A DNA stretch of 44,796 bases. It comes from Vicinamibacteraceae bacterium (GTDB lineage: Bacteria; Acidobacteriota; Thermoanaerobaculia; Multivoradales; Multivoraceae). The notes under the pieces are model-generated. The model did no database searches. It saw only the letters and a program-made list of their open reading frames with translations, and had not been told where the DNA came from. Numbering within the stretch: the stretch's first letter is position 1; the number at the start of each line of letters is the position of its first letter. Below are positions 29,047-37,584 of the stretch, piece after piece. The stretch spans positions 1-44,796 of the forward strand of contig JAAXHG010000183.1 in NCBI GenBank assembly GCA_012270995.1, read 5' to 3'. Position numbers and translations under genes: made by a program.

Positions 29047-29457
29047 ATGGGTAGCCGGGACAACGACGGAGGACACCAGAAACTCACCATTCCGGACCTC
29101 GAGACCATTCGCGGAGGCTCATGCTCGGCGGGCCTGCTGCGCGAGTTGAAAACCGCACTCGAGGTGTCGGACGTGGAACTCGCGGGCCTCGTCGGTGTTC
29201 CACGCCAGACCATGCGGCGGCGCCTGCGCCAGGGCACCCTCAAGCGCCACGAGGCGGACCGCGTAGTGGCCGTCGCGAGGGCGTACAACAAGGCACTCGA
29301 CTTCTTCGAGAACAACCACGAATCCGCCATTCAGTGGATGAAGCTCCCGAATCCCGGGCTTGATGGAGAAACGCCGCTGGAGCGCGCGGACACTGTCTCG
29401 GGCGCGCACGACGTCGTTGTGCTCCTCCATCGCGTCGAGCACGGCATCCCGCTCTGA
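29047..29457 (+). CDS. Xre/MbcA/ParS-type antitoxin of a RES toxin
   Basis: A 136-residue antitoxin. The middle (VSDVELAGLVGVPRQTMRRR) is an Xre-like helix-turn-helix and the C-terminus (FFENNHESAIQWMKLPNPGL then GETPLERADTVSGAHDVVVL and HGIPL) is the toxin-binding DUF2384 domain seen in MbcA/ParS/Xre antitoxins. It represses its own promoter in known systems. ATG 29047 follows AGAAGGGG; a TTG six bases upstream is less likely. The next gene, the RES toxin, starts 13 bases after its stop. Complete and intact. Confidence 0.92.
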   Translation: MGSRDNDGGHQKLTIPDLETIRGGSCSAGLLRELKTALEVSDVELAGLVGVPRQTMRRRLRQGTLKRHEADRVVAVARAYNKALDFFENNHESAIQWMKLPNPGLDGETPLERADTVSGAHDVVVLLHRVEHGIPL

Positions 29458-29470
29458 GAGCCGCTTTCGG

Positions 29471-29917
29471 GTGAGGATCTGGAGGATCGCAAGGGCGATT
29501 CATGCAACCGACGCGCAGGCAATGCTCAGCGGCGACGGCGCCGCCCGCGAGGGAGGGCGCTGGAATCCGACCGGAATGCCCGCCGTCTACTGCAGTGAGA
29601 CCTCGTCTCTCGCGATGCTCGAAGTTCTCGCCCGCACCAAGGGGCTTTCGGCCTCCCCGCTCTACGCGATCCTGGATCTCATGATCCCGGACGAGCATGT
29701 CGTCGAACCGCTCGGTCTCGCCGACGGTGCTCCAGCCGGCATGGCGGAGAGCCAGAGGTCCGGCGCCGCCACCCTCGCGGTGAACCTTGCCTTCGCCGTC
29801 CCCAGCGTCATCAACCCACGAGAACGGAACATCGTCATCAACCCGCGGCATCCGTACATGCGCAAAGTGCGGCCCGGCAGAGTCAGCACGTTCCGGTTCG
29901 ATTCGCGGCTGCACTGA
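29471..29917 (+). CDS. RES-domain toxin
   Basis: A 148-residue RES family protein. The conserved Arg (RIWRIARAIHA), the GGRWNPTGMPAVYCSETSSL segment, the LAMLEVLARTKG helix and the C-terminal NPRHPYMRKV then FRFDSRLH follow the family layout, in which conserved Arg, Tyr, Glu and Ser residues line the NAD-binding cleft. RES toxins degrade or transfer ADP-ribose from NAD+, depleting it. The start is GTG 29471: the longer frame from 29360 overlaps the antitoxin and lacks homology. With the Xre-type antitoxin upstream this is a standard, apparently functional type II pair, unlike the decayed pairs near 5 kb. Confidence 0.92.
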   Translation: MRIWRIARAIHATDAQAMLSGDGAAREGGRWNPTGMPAVYCSETSSLAMLEVLARTKGLSASPLYAILDLMIPDEHVVEPLGLADGAPAGMAESQRSGAATLAVNLAFAVPSVINPRERNIVINPRHPYMRKVRPGRVSTFRFDSRLH

Positions 29918-29981
29918 CCCCGCCGGCGGCCGGCCGGTAGAATCGCATCGGGCCGTAGCAGCCCGCCCAGCCGGGGACGCC

Positions 29982-31508
29982 ATGGACTTCACTCAAGCGC
30001 CGCCTTCCGCCGCCCGCCGGATTGGCTGGCAGTCCGCGACGCCGGTTCCGGACGGCCACAGCTTCAATCGCTTTCTGGGGACCGCCGGCGGACGTCTCCG
30101 GGCCCACGACCTCGAACTGGTCGCCTTCTTCGAACCGGATCGCAGCCCCGCGGCCGGCCTGCCGGCGGAAGCGATGCCCAGCCCACTGGAGATCGCCTTC
30201 CTGCCGGACATTCGTGCCCGGGTGGCGGCGATGGACCGCCGCTTCCGGCGCGCCATCGACGAACTCGGCTACCCTGCACCGTTCCACTTCGCCTTCGCCT
30301 CGAAGGCGAACACGGCGGAGGAGATCGTCCGCTCGACGCTGACCGCCGGCGCTCACCACGAGATGTCGTCCGACATCGATGTCGAGATCGCGCGCCGCAT
30401 GATCCAGGCAGGGCTGCTCCCCGAGGACCGGCTGGTGCTCGCGAACGGATTCAAGGGGCCGGGGAGTGCCTACGCCCGGAACCTCCTGGAGCTCGGGCGC
30501 GAACATCCACGGGTGATACCGATTCTCGAGGACGCCTCGGAACTCAGGGGCTTCGCCGACTCCGGCGTGGAGTTCGAGTTCGGTATCCGGATCAAGAAGC
30601 CGCAGGAGGCGATGGGGGCCGGCGACCGGGACTCGCGGTTCGGCGTCGACGCCGGCGCAGCGGAACGTCTGGCGGCCGATATCGACGAGGCGTCGGAAGC
30701 ACGTTTCGTTCTCCTGCACGCGATGTTCGGTTCGGCCACGGACACACCGGAGGAGTTCGTCGCGGCCCTCGAGCCCGCCCTCGATCTCTACGCACGGCTC
30801 GGCCGCCGTCACCGGCACCTGCGCTTCTTCGACTTCGGTGGCGGCGTACCGGGACGCACGACTCTGGACGACAGCTTCGACTACGACCGCTTCGCCCGGC
30901 GACTGCTTGAGATGGCAATCGAGCGCTGCGCGGCGCACGGCACCAGGCCGCCGGAACTGATCGGCGAGTTCGGCCGGTACACGGTCTCGGAGCACGCGGC
31001 TCACCTGTTCCGGGTCATCACGGTCAAGGAGAACGGTTCCGCGCTCCCCTGGTACCTCGTCAACGGCTCGATCATGACTTCCTTTCCGGACGCGTGGGCG
31101 CTCGGCGAGCACTTCATCTGCCTGCCGCTCAATCACCTCGACCGCCCCTTCCGGCGCGTGCGCCTGGGGGGCATCACCTGCGACCGGGACGACGTGTACC
31201 CTCCCCGAGGCAGCTCCGTGCCTCTCTTCCTCCCGGACCTGGACACAGCCGAACTGCGCGACAACCCCCTTCACGTCGGCTTCTTCTCGGTCGGCGCCTA
31301 CCAGGAGATGCTCGGCGGCGTGCGCGGGAGCAAGCACTGCGTCCTTCCGGAGGCCACCGAGATCCTGATCGACCGGAACGGCGACGGCGACTTCGTCTGC
31401 GATATCCTCCCGGGCCACACGACCGAGGACGTGCTTCACAACCTGGGTTACGGACGGACCGCTCCCACCGGCCCGCCACGAAGCACGGCGCCGGTTCGGG
31501 TCGGCTGA
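29982..31508 (+). CDS. Arginine-decarboxylase-like PLP enzyme (fold type III)
   Basis: A 508-residue alanine-racemase-fold decarboxylase. The PLP lysine is in FHFAFASKANT; further marks are DSRFGVDAGA, LLHAMFGSATDT (in place of the usual HVGS), FFDFGGGVPGR (phosphate-binding glycine loop), LIGEFGRYTVSEHA, and the C-terminal GGITCDRDDVYPP (CDxxD substrate motif) with FFSVGAYQEM. The ending GSKHCVLPEATEILIDR resembles biosynthetic arginine decarboxylases more than ornithine or diaminopimelate decarboxylases, but the protein is shorter than SpeA and lacks its long insertion, so the substrate is uncertain. ATG 29982 follows the RES toxin by 64 bases. No further polyamine gene is in the window. 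Confidence 0.8.
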   Translation: MDFTQAPPSAARRIGWQSATPVPDGHSFNRFLGTAGGRLRAHDLELVAFFEPDRSPAAGLPAEAMPSPLEIAFLPDIRARVAAMDRRFRRAIDELGYPAPFHFAFASKANTAEEIVRSTLTAGAHHEMSSDIDVEIARRMIQAGLLPEDRLVLANGFKGPGSAYARNLLELGREHPRVIPILEDASELRGFADSGVEFEFGIRIKKPQEAMGAGDRDSRFGVDAGAAERLAADIDEASEARFVLLHAMFGSATDTPEEFVAALEPALDLYARLGRRHRHLRFFDFGGGVPGRTTLDDSFDYDRFARRLLEMAIERCAAHGTRPPELIGEFGRYTVSEHAAHLFRVITVKENGSALPWYLVNGSIMTSFPDAWALGEHFICLPLNHLDRPFRRVRLGGITCDRDDVYPPRGSSVPLFLPDLDTAELRDNPLHVGFFSVGAYQEMLGGVRGSKHCVLPEATEILIDRNGDGDFVCDILPGHTTEDVLHNLGYGRTAPTGPPRSTAPVRVG

Positions 31509-31563
31509 GGCTCCCGTGTCAGGAACCTGCTCATCGCTTGCTCGAGTCGGGCGCCGCGTTCCG

Positions 31564-33351
31564 ATGTCGGTACGTCTCGCGGTCATCGGAATCGCCGCCA
31601 TGTCCCCAGCGCATCTGGCGGCGGGGGATCCGCAGCCCGTATTCGTCGACCGCGCAGCGGAACTCGGCGTCGACTTCGTCCACTACAACGGCATGATCGG
31701 GCATCTGTACACTGCTGAACACATGAGCGGCGCCGTCGCCCTCTTCGACTACGACAACGACGGCGACCTCGACCTCTACCTGGGCCAGGGTCACCTGCTG
31801 CCTCCTCCGGGCGAATCCGGCTCTCCGCCAGCCAGCGGAGACACCGGGGCGCCGCCCAGAATGGACCGTCTGTTTCGCAACGATCTGGAACGTGGCGCGC
31901 TGCACTTCACGGACGTGACCGAGGAGAGCGGTCTCGCCGCTTACGGCTACGCCATGGGGGCCACCGTCGGGGACATCGACAACGACGGCGATCCCGACCT
32001 CTACATCCTCAACTTTGGACCGAACGAACTCTGGCGCAACGACTCGCAGCCGGGCGCTCCCCGCTTCACGAACATCACCGAGGGAAGCCACACCGCCGAC
32101 CCCCGCTGGAGCGCGGCCGCGAGCTTCTTCGATCTCGACCGTGACGGACTGCTCGACCTCTTCGTCGGCAACTACGTCGAGTTTCGGATCGCAACCCACA
32201 AGCCGTGTTCCTCCGCCCAGGGAATCGTCGAGTACTGCGGACCCAAGGCCTTTCGCGGCGAGGCGAACCGCGTACTCCGCAACCAGGGCGGCGGCAAGTT
32301 CGAGGACTGGACCTCCCGACTCGGCATCGCCGACCTGGTGGCCGGAACCCTGGGAACGGTGGCCACGGACTTCAACGGCGACGGCTGGACCGACATCTAC
32401 GTCGCGAACGACCAGAAGCCCAACTCACTCCTCCTGAACGACGAAGGCGCCGCCCTCGTCAACGATGCGGTGATGGCCGGCGCCGCGGTCAACGCTGCCG
32501 GCCAGCCAGAGGCCAGCATGGGAGTCGTCGCCCAGGACTTCAACGACGACGGCCTGGTCGACCTGTTCATGACCCACGTCTACCGCGAAACGAACACGCT
32601 GTACCTCAATCTGGGCGACGGCATGTGGGAGGACGCGACCCGCGGCAGCGGGCTGGGGCCGCCCAGCTTCCCTTACACCGGTTTCGGTGTCGCCGCGATG
32701 GACTACGACCTGGACGGCGTGCTGGATCTCTACATCGCCAATGGCGCCGTGACGCGGATCGAAGAGCAGATCCGGGCCGGCGATCCGTATCCCCTGCGCC
32801 AGCCGAATCAGCTCTTTCGGGGACTGGGCGGGGGTCGTTTCGAGGACATCGCCGACTTCGAGCACCCCGGTACGGCGGAGGTCGGCCGCGGCGTGGCCCG
32901 GGGCGATCTGGACAACGACGGCGACCCGGATCTGGTCGTCGCGAACAACCTGGGACCAGCCTGGTTGCTGATGAATGAGACGGAACCCTCCCCCAGCGAA
33001 TGGGTCGGCATCGACCTGCGGCTGCCTCGACGCGACGTGGAGGGAGATGGCGTTCAGAACAACGCGGAGAACCGCTTCGGCCGGCGGCCGCTCGGCGCCT
33101 GGGTAGGCCTCCAGAACGGCGACCAGGCGACCAATCGAACCTGGCGGCGGTTCCACACCGACGGTTCCTACGCCGTCGGCAACGATCCAAGGATTCTGTT
33201 CGCTGCGGTTGGCGCCGCGCCGCTGTCCGTCGTCGTTTCCTGGCCCGACGGCGAATCGGAGTCCTTCCTTCTCGACCGACCTGGCCGCTACGAGACACTG
33301 ATCCGAGGCAGCGGAGAGGCCATCGGGGCCGGCCTGACGTCCGGACCTTGA
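31564..33351 (+). CDS. CRTAC1-family FG-GAP repeat protein with ASPIC/UnbV-like C-terminus
   Basis: A 595-residue secreted protein, paralogous in layout to the one at 24599-26296. Signal peptide (MSVRLAVIGIAAMSPAHLAA) then QPVFVDRAAELGVDFVHYNG and repeated DxDNDGDxD blades (DYDNDGDLDLYLGQ, DIDNDGDPDLYILN, DLDRDGLLDLFVGN, DFNGDGWTDIYVAN, DFNDDGLVDLFMTH, DYDLDGVLDLYIAN, DLDNDGDPDLVVAN), ending in an ASPIC/UnbV-like region (RRPLGAWVGLQNGDQATNR). ATG 31564 is chosen because the signal peptide starts there; GTG 31516 is an alternative. It leads a tight plus-strand series with two TPR genes (8 and 47 bases apart), suggesting a joint extracytoplasmic role. Confidence 0.92.
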   Translation: MSVRLAVIGIAAMSPAHLAAGDPQPVFVDRAAELGVDFVHYNGMIGHLYTAEHMSGAVALFDYDNDGDLDLYLGQGHLLPPPGESGSPPASGDTGAPPRMDRLFRNDLERGALHFTDVTEESGLAAYGYAMGATVGDIDNDGDPDLYILNFGPNELWRNDSQPGAPRFTNITEGSHTADPRWSAAASFFDLDRDGLLDLFVGNYVEFRIATHKPCSSAQGIVEYCGPKAFRGEANRVLRNQGGGKFEDWTSRLGIADLVAGTLGTVATDFNGDGWTDIYVANDQKPNSLLLNDEGAALVNDAVMAGAAVNAAGQPEASMGVVAQDFNDDGLVDLFMTHVYRETNTLYLNLGDGMWEDATRGSGLGPPSFPYTGFGVAAMDYDLDGVLDLYIANGAVTRIEEQIRAGDPYPLRQPNQLFRGLGGGRFEDIADFEHPGTAEVGRGVARGDLDNDGDPDLVVANNLGPAWLLMNETEPSPSEWVGIDLRLPRRDVEGDGVQNNAENRFGRRPLGAWVGLQNGDQATNRTWRRFHTDGSYAVGNDPRILFAAVGAAPLSVVVSWPDGESESFLLDRPGRYETLIRGSGEAIGAGLTSGP

Positions 33352-33359
33352 GAACGGGG

Positions 33360-35327
33360 ATGGCGCGCTCCTCTTTCCCGCGCGCGGCCCTTGTGGCGGC
33401 TGCCGCCGCCGCTTGGCTGCCGCTTGCCAACCATCCCGCCGTCGCGCAGGACCTGGAACAGGTCTCACGACCCCGGACCGACCAGTACGAACAGGTCGTG
33501 CGGGATCAAATGGCGTCCGCACACGACGAACTGGACCGACTCCAGAACGATCCGGAGGCGACGCCCTCCGACCTCGCCGCCGCGTTCGGCCTGCTCGGAC
33601 AGCTCTACCTCCTCTACGACTACCCCGAACCTGCGGGGGCGGCCTTGCGCAACGCCGAGGTGCTCGATGCCCAGGATCCGCGCTGGCCCTACTACCTCGC
33701 GGACCTCACGGCCAGGGAAGGAGATCAGGAGACGGCCGCCGCCGCTCTGGACCGCGTGTTGTCGATCGACCCCGGCAACGTCGCTGCCCAAATCCGCCGT
33801 GGCAACGCCCTTCTCGAGCTGGGTCGCCTGGATGACGCGGAGAGAGACTACTCCGGGGCCCTGGACCGCGATCCACGTCAGCCGGCGGCGCGCCTCGGGC
33901 TCGGTCGAATCAGCTACGAGCGAGGCGACTTCGAGCAGGCACTCGAGCATTTCCGGGAGGCGATCCAGGACCAACCGGAAGGGTCCGCGATCCACCACCA
34001 CATCGGCCTCGCGTTGCGGCGACTCGGCCGGCGCGAGGAGGCGGCGGCTCACTTCGAGCAGAACGAGCATCGGATCGTCGTCTTCGCCGATCCAATGAAG
34101 GACCGGGTAGATCAGCTCAACGTCAGTTCCGAAGCCCACTACTTTCGGGGCACCTCCGCGCTTCGCCGAGGCGACGCGCGGGGCGCGCTGGATGCCTTCC
34201 TGCTCGCCCTGGAAGCAAAGCCCGACAGCGCCCGAAACGTGTTCAGTACCGGCCTGGCTCTGATCGAACTCGGCAACAAGCAGGCAGCGGAGGCGCGCAT
34301 GCGACAGGCGATCGCCCTCGACGCGAACTACCGTGAACCAAACTTCAACCTGGCCCTGATCCTGGCGGAACGAGGGGACTACGAAGCGGCGGAACATCAC
34401 TTCGGGAGGGCCGCGGAGATCGACCCGGCCGATTTCGAGGCGTCAGCCCGTCGCGCCGACGCACTGACACGACTCGGGCGCATCGAAGAAGCGGTCGAAG
34501 TGTTGAACCTGGTGCTGGAGTCAGAGCCGGCCATGCCGGTCGCTCTGCTCACGCTGGGCGCGGCGTACCAGGCTGCCGGCAGACCGGAGCAGGCCTGGGG
34601 GAAACTGCAGGAAGTGCTGGCGGCCGCACCCGGCGCACCCCGAGAACGGGCTGAAGCCCACTATCGCCTCGCTGTCATCGCGAACGAGAACCCGGCACTG
34701 GCCGCCAACGTGGCACCCGGACGAGAAGACGCCAGCACCGCCGAGGATGTGCTGAACCACCTCCGCAACGCCCTGGAACTCGACCCCGGCCTCCCCGAGG
34801 CCCACGCATTCCATGGTCGTCTGCTCGCGCAACAGGGCCAGTATCCAGAGGCCGCCAGTCACTTCGCGCGGGCCATCTCCCGGAACCCGGCCAACGCCGG
34901 CTGGCATCGCGACCGGGCCATGGCCCTGATCCTCGGCCGTCGCTACGCCGCGGCGCGCGGAGCGCTGACGAGCGGACTCGGTGCCGTGGAGCGCGCGAAC
35001 CCCGAATCCTCGGAGGCGGCGGTCGATCATCTGCGCATCCTGCTCTCACGACTGCTGTCCGCCTGCCCCAATCCGCAGATCCGCGACGGGCGGCAGGCTC
35101 TGGGAATCGCCCAGCGACTGATGGCCGACCGCCCCTCCCTCGAACACGCGGAAACCATGGCCATGGCGCTGGCGGAGATGGGCAGCTTCGAGCAGGCCGC
35201 CGACATTCAGCAGCAAGTGCTGGCCGAGGCGGAGCGCCGAGGCGCAGAACCCTCGGCCGGTCAGCGGCAGAGGCTGCGGAACTACGTCGACGGCGTGCCC
35301 GCCCGGGAACCCTGGTTCAATCCCTGA
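33360..35327 (+). CDS. Secreted TPR-repeat protein
   Basis: A 655-residue protein with a signal peptide (MARSSFPRAALVAAAAAAWL through AVAQ) and at least ten TPR-like helix pairs (for example AAQIRRGNALLELGRLDDAE, AARLGLGRISYERGDFEQAL, EPNFNLALILAERGDYEAAE, LPEAHAFHGRLLAQQGQYPE). A non-repetitive break near residue 240 (HRIVVFADPMKDRVDQLNVS) may be a partner site. TPR proteins scaffold protein complexes; here the setting is periplasmic or outer membrane. ATG 33360 lies 8 bases after the CRTAC1 stop, so they are cotranscribed. No enzymatic domain seen. Confidence 0.88.
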   Translation: MARSSFPRAALVAAAAAAWLPLANHPAVAQDLEQVSRPRTDQYEQVVRDQMASAHDELDRLQNDPEATPSDLAAAFGLLGQLYLLYDYPEPAGAALRNAEVLDAQDPRWPYYLADLTAREGDQETAAAALDRVLSIDPGNVAAQIRRGNALLELGRLDDAERDYSGALDRDPRQPAARLGLGRISYERGDFEQALEHFREAIQDQPEGSAIHHHIGLALRRLGRREEAAAHFEQNEHRIVVFADPMKDRVDQLNVSSEAHYFRGTSALRRGDARGALDAFLLALEAKPDSARNVFSTGLALIELGNKQAAEARMRQAIALDANYREPNFNLALILAERGDYEAAEHHFGRAAEIDPADFEASARRADALTRLGRIEEAVEVLNLVLESEPAMPVALLTLGAAYQAAGRPEQAWGKLQEVLAAAPGAPRERAEAHYRLAVIANENPALAANVAPGREDASTAEDVLNHLRNALELDPGLPEAHAFHGRLLAQQGQYPEAASHFARAISRNPANAGWHRDRAMALILGRRYAAARGALTSGLGAVERANPESSEAAVDHLRILLSRLLSACPNPQIRDGRQALGIAQRLMADRPSLEHAETMAMALAEMGSFEQAADIQQQVLAEAERRGAEPSAGQRQRLRNYVDGVPAREPWFNP

Positions 35328-35374
35328 GCACCGTGTCGCCCGTGCCGGGAGGCCGGGCTAACATCCTGGCCGCG

Positions 35375-37564
35375 ATGGACCACCGTACGCTAATCGGCGC
35401 ACGGCGCCGGGCGCTCGTCCTTGCCGTTCTCCTGGCGTTCCTGACGGCGCCGGCAACTGCCGGAACCCAGGAACTCCCCGCACCACTGGAGGCTGCGATG
35501 GGCCGGGCCCAGGGCGGCGACCTCCCCGGCGCCATCGAGATCCTGGAGGCCTTCTGCGCCGGAGGCGACGCGCCGGACGCCGCCTTCGCTGCTCTCGGCG
35601 CCCTTCATCTCGAGGCCGGAAACCCGGAGAAGGCACTGGAGGTGCTCCTTCCCCACTCCCGGCGGTCACAACCCGACCCGGCCGTCTTCTTCAACACCGG
35701 AAGAGCGGCCGAGGCGCTCGCACGCTTCACGGATGCTGTCGCCTTCTATCGGCGCTCCGTCGCACTGGACGGCTTCTCGCCGGCTGTGCGCGCACTCGGA
35801 ATGCTGCTCGGCCGCCTCGGGCGTTCCGGGGAATCGTACGAACTCCTCCAGACCTGGCTCGAAGCGAATACGAACGATCACTCGGCCAGGATCGCGGCGG
35901 CAGCGAGCGCCGTGGACCTCGGGCTGGCGAATGACGCCGAGTCGCTGATCGAGGGCCTGCCGTCCGACGCTCCCGCGATCAGGCTGCTACGTGGGAGGAT
36001 CCTGCTGCTACGCGACGACCCATGGGGCGCCCTGGGTCAACTCCAACCCCTGGCGGAACAGCCTCCACCGGCTCTCGAACTCGACGTCAGGCGCAGCCTC
36101 GCCGACACCTGGCTCCAGGTCGGCGATCCCGAGGCGGCGATCGAGCAGATGCAGTTGATTCCGCCGGGCGACCCTGCCGACACCGTCCAACTGGCGAATG
36201 CCTACTCGCAGGCAGGCCGGCTCCAGGATGCGATCGAGACCCTCGCACCGCTGGCCGAACCCCTGGTCGGTAGCGAACCACCGGAGGATCCCGGGGCGCT
36301 GGCGCTGAACGTGCTCGTCGACTACGGCCGCTACCTGCTGTCCGCCGGCGATGCCCGGAAGGCTCTGTCGTTCCTGCAACTTGCCGCTGACATCGGGCCG
36401 GACTTCGCCGGGGCATTCGAGGCACTGGCCGACGGACTCGAGGCCAGCGGCCGGCCGGAAGAGGCCGCGGCGGCCCGCGCGCGCTACGAAACCCTGACCG
36501 CGACGCCGCTACCGGGCCGCACCCGGTTCGACGTCGCCGCGAATGCGGACGATCGGCTCGGCCAGGGAATCCGCGAAGCACTGGAGATGGCGTTTACGGG
36601 CGACGCCGACGGCGCTCTCGAGCGCCTTGACCGGCAGCTCGCCCAGGTGCCCGGCGACCCCCGCGCTGCGTACGTCAGATCGTCGATCCTGCTGCAGAAC
36701 GGTCGCGCCGAGGAAGCGCTCGCAGCCGCCGACCGGGCCCTCGAGATCGCCCCCGGGCGCGCCGACGGCATGTACCAGCGAGGTGTCGTCCTGATGGCGC
36801 TGCAGCGGCTCCCGGAAGCCGAGGACATGTTCCGAAGGGCTCTCGACGTCGCGCCGCAGCATCCCGCCGCGCTCTCCGACTACGCGGCACTGCTGATGAG
36901 TACCGCGCGAAGCGCCGAAGCCGCCGACCTGCTCTCCCGGCTGGTCGAACAGAGGCCGGACGACGCCCGGGTTCTCGCCATGCTGGGCCGTTCCCTGCTT
37001 GATGCCCGGAGGTTCAGGGAAGCCGAACAGCCGCTGCGCCGCGCAGTAGAGCTCGACCCCCGGAACGCCGCCATCCTCCTCGACCTCGCTTCGGCCCTCT
37101 GGGAGGAGAACCGGCCGGACGAGGCGGAACAGCACGCCCGCGAAGCCACGGCGCTGATGCCCGACGCTCCGGCCGGCCACCGGTTGCTGGGAGCTCTTCT
37201 CCTCTGGCGCGGCGACTACCTGGAGGCGGCCGCGTCCCTCGAACAGGCGATCGCCAGCGGCAGCCAGGATGCGGCTCTGCACCTCGAACTGGCCCGCGCC
37301 TGGGAGGGCGCCGCCGGGGAAACAGAGGACTCCGGCGAAGAAGAATCTCGGCTGAAGCGAGCCGAGACCGCGTATCGCAGGGCTACGGAGAGGGCCCCCG
37401 AGCACGCGGAAGCCGCATACGGCCTCGCCCAGGTGCTACGCAAACTCGGCCGCACCGAGGAAGCTGCGGTCCAGATGGAGCGCTACCGCATGCTCTACCA
37501 GCAGGATCAGCAGGACACCCGCGAACAGGGACTGGAATCGGCCGAACCCGACGGCCGCCCGTAG
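35375..37564 (+). CDS. Secreted TPR-repeat protein
   Basis: A 729-residue protein with an N-terminal signal (LIGARRRALVLAVLLAFLTA through ATAGTQ) and about fifteen TPR-type repeats in two blocks. The first block (residues about 45-360) and the second (about 430-720, for example DGMYQRGVVLMALQRLPEAE, AAILLDLASALWEENRPDEA) are separated by a stretch containing RTRFDVAANADDRLGQGI. ATG 35375 begins the signal peptide; the frame is open from 35333. It is the third gene of the CRTAC1-TPR-TPR series and converges with the TPR-sulfatase gene 20 bases away. Function is presumably scaffolding in the envelope. Confidence 0.87.
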   Translation: MDHRTLIGARRRALVLAVLLAFLTAPATAGTQELPAPLEAAMGRAQGGDLPGAIEILEAFCAGGDAPDAAFAALGALHLEAGNPEKALEVLLPHSRRSQPDPAVFFNTGRAAEALARFTDAVAFYRRSVALDGFSPAVRALGMLLGRLGRSGESYELLQTWLEANTNDHSARIAAAASAVDLGLANDAESLIEGLPSDAPAIRLLRGRILLLRDDPWGALGQLQPLAEQPPPALELDVRRSLADTWLQVGDPEAAIEQMQLIPPGDPADTVQLANAYSQAGRLQDAIETLAPLAEPLVGSEPPEDPGALALNVLVDYGRYLLSAGDARKALSFLQLAADIGPDFAGAFEALADGLEASGRPEEAAAARARYETLTATPLPGRTRFDVAANADDRLGQGIREALEMAFTGDADGALERLDRQLAQVPGDPRAAYVRSSILLQNGRAEEALAAADRALEIAPGRADGMYQRGVVLMALQRLPEAEDMFRRALDVAPQHPAALSDYAALLMSTARSAEAADLLSRLVEQRPDDARVLAMLGRSLLDARRFREAEQPLRRAVELDPRNAAILLDLASALWEENRPDEAEQHAREATALMPDAPAGHRLLGALLLWRGDYLEAAASLEQAIASGSQDAALHLELARAWEGAAGETEDSGEEESRLKRAETAYRRATERAPEHAEAAYGLAQVLRKLGRTEEAAVQMERYRMLYQQDQQDTREQGLESAEPDGRP

Positions 37565-37584
37565 GCCGGCTCCAAGGGACCCGA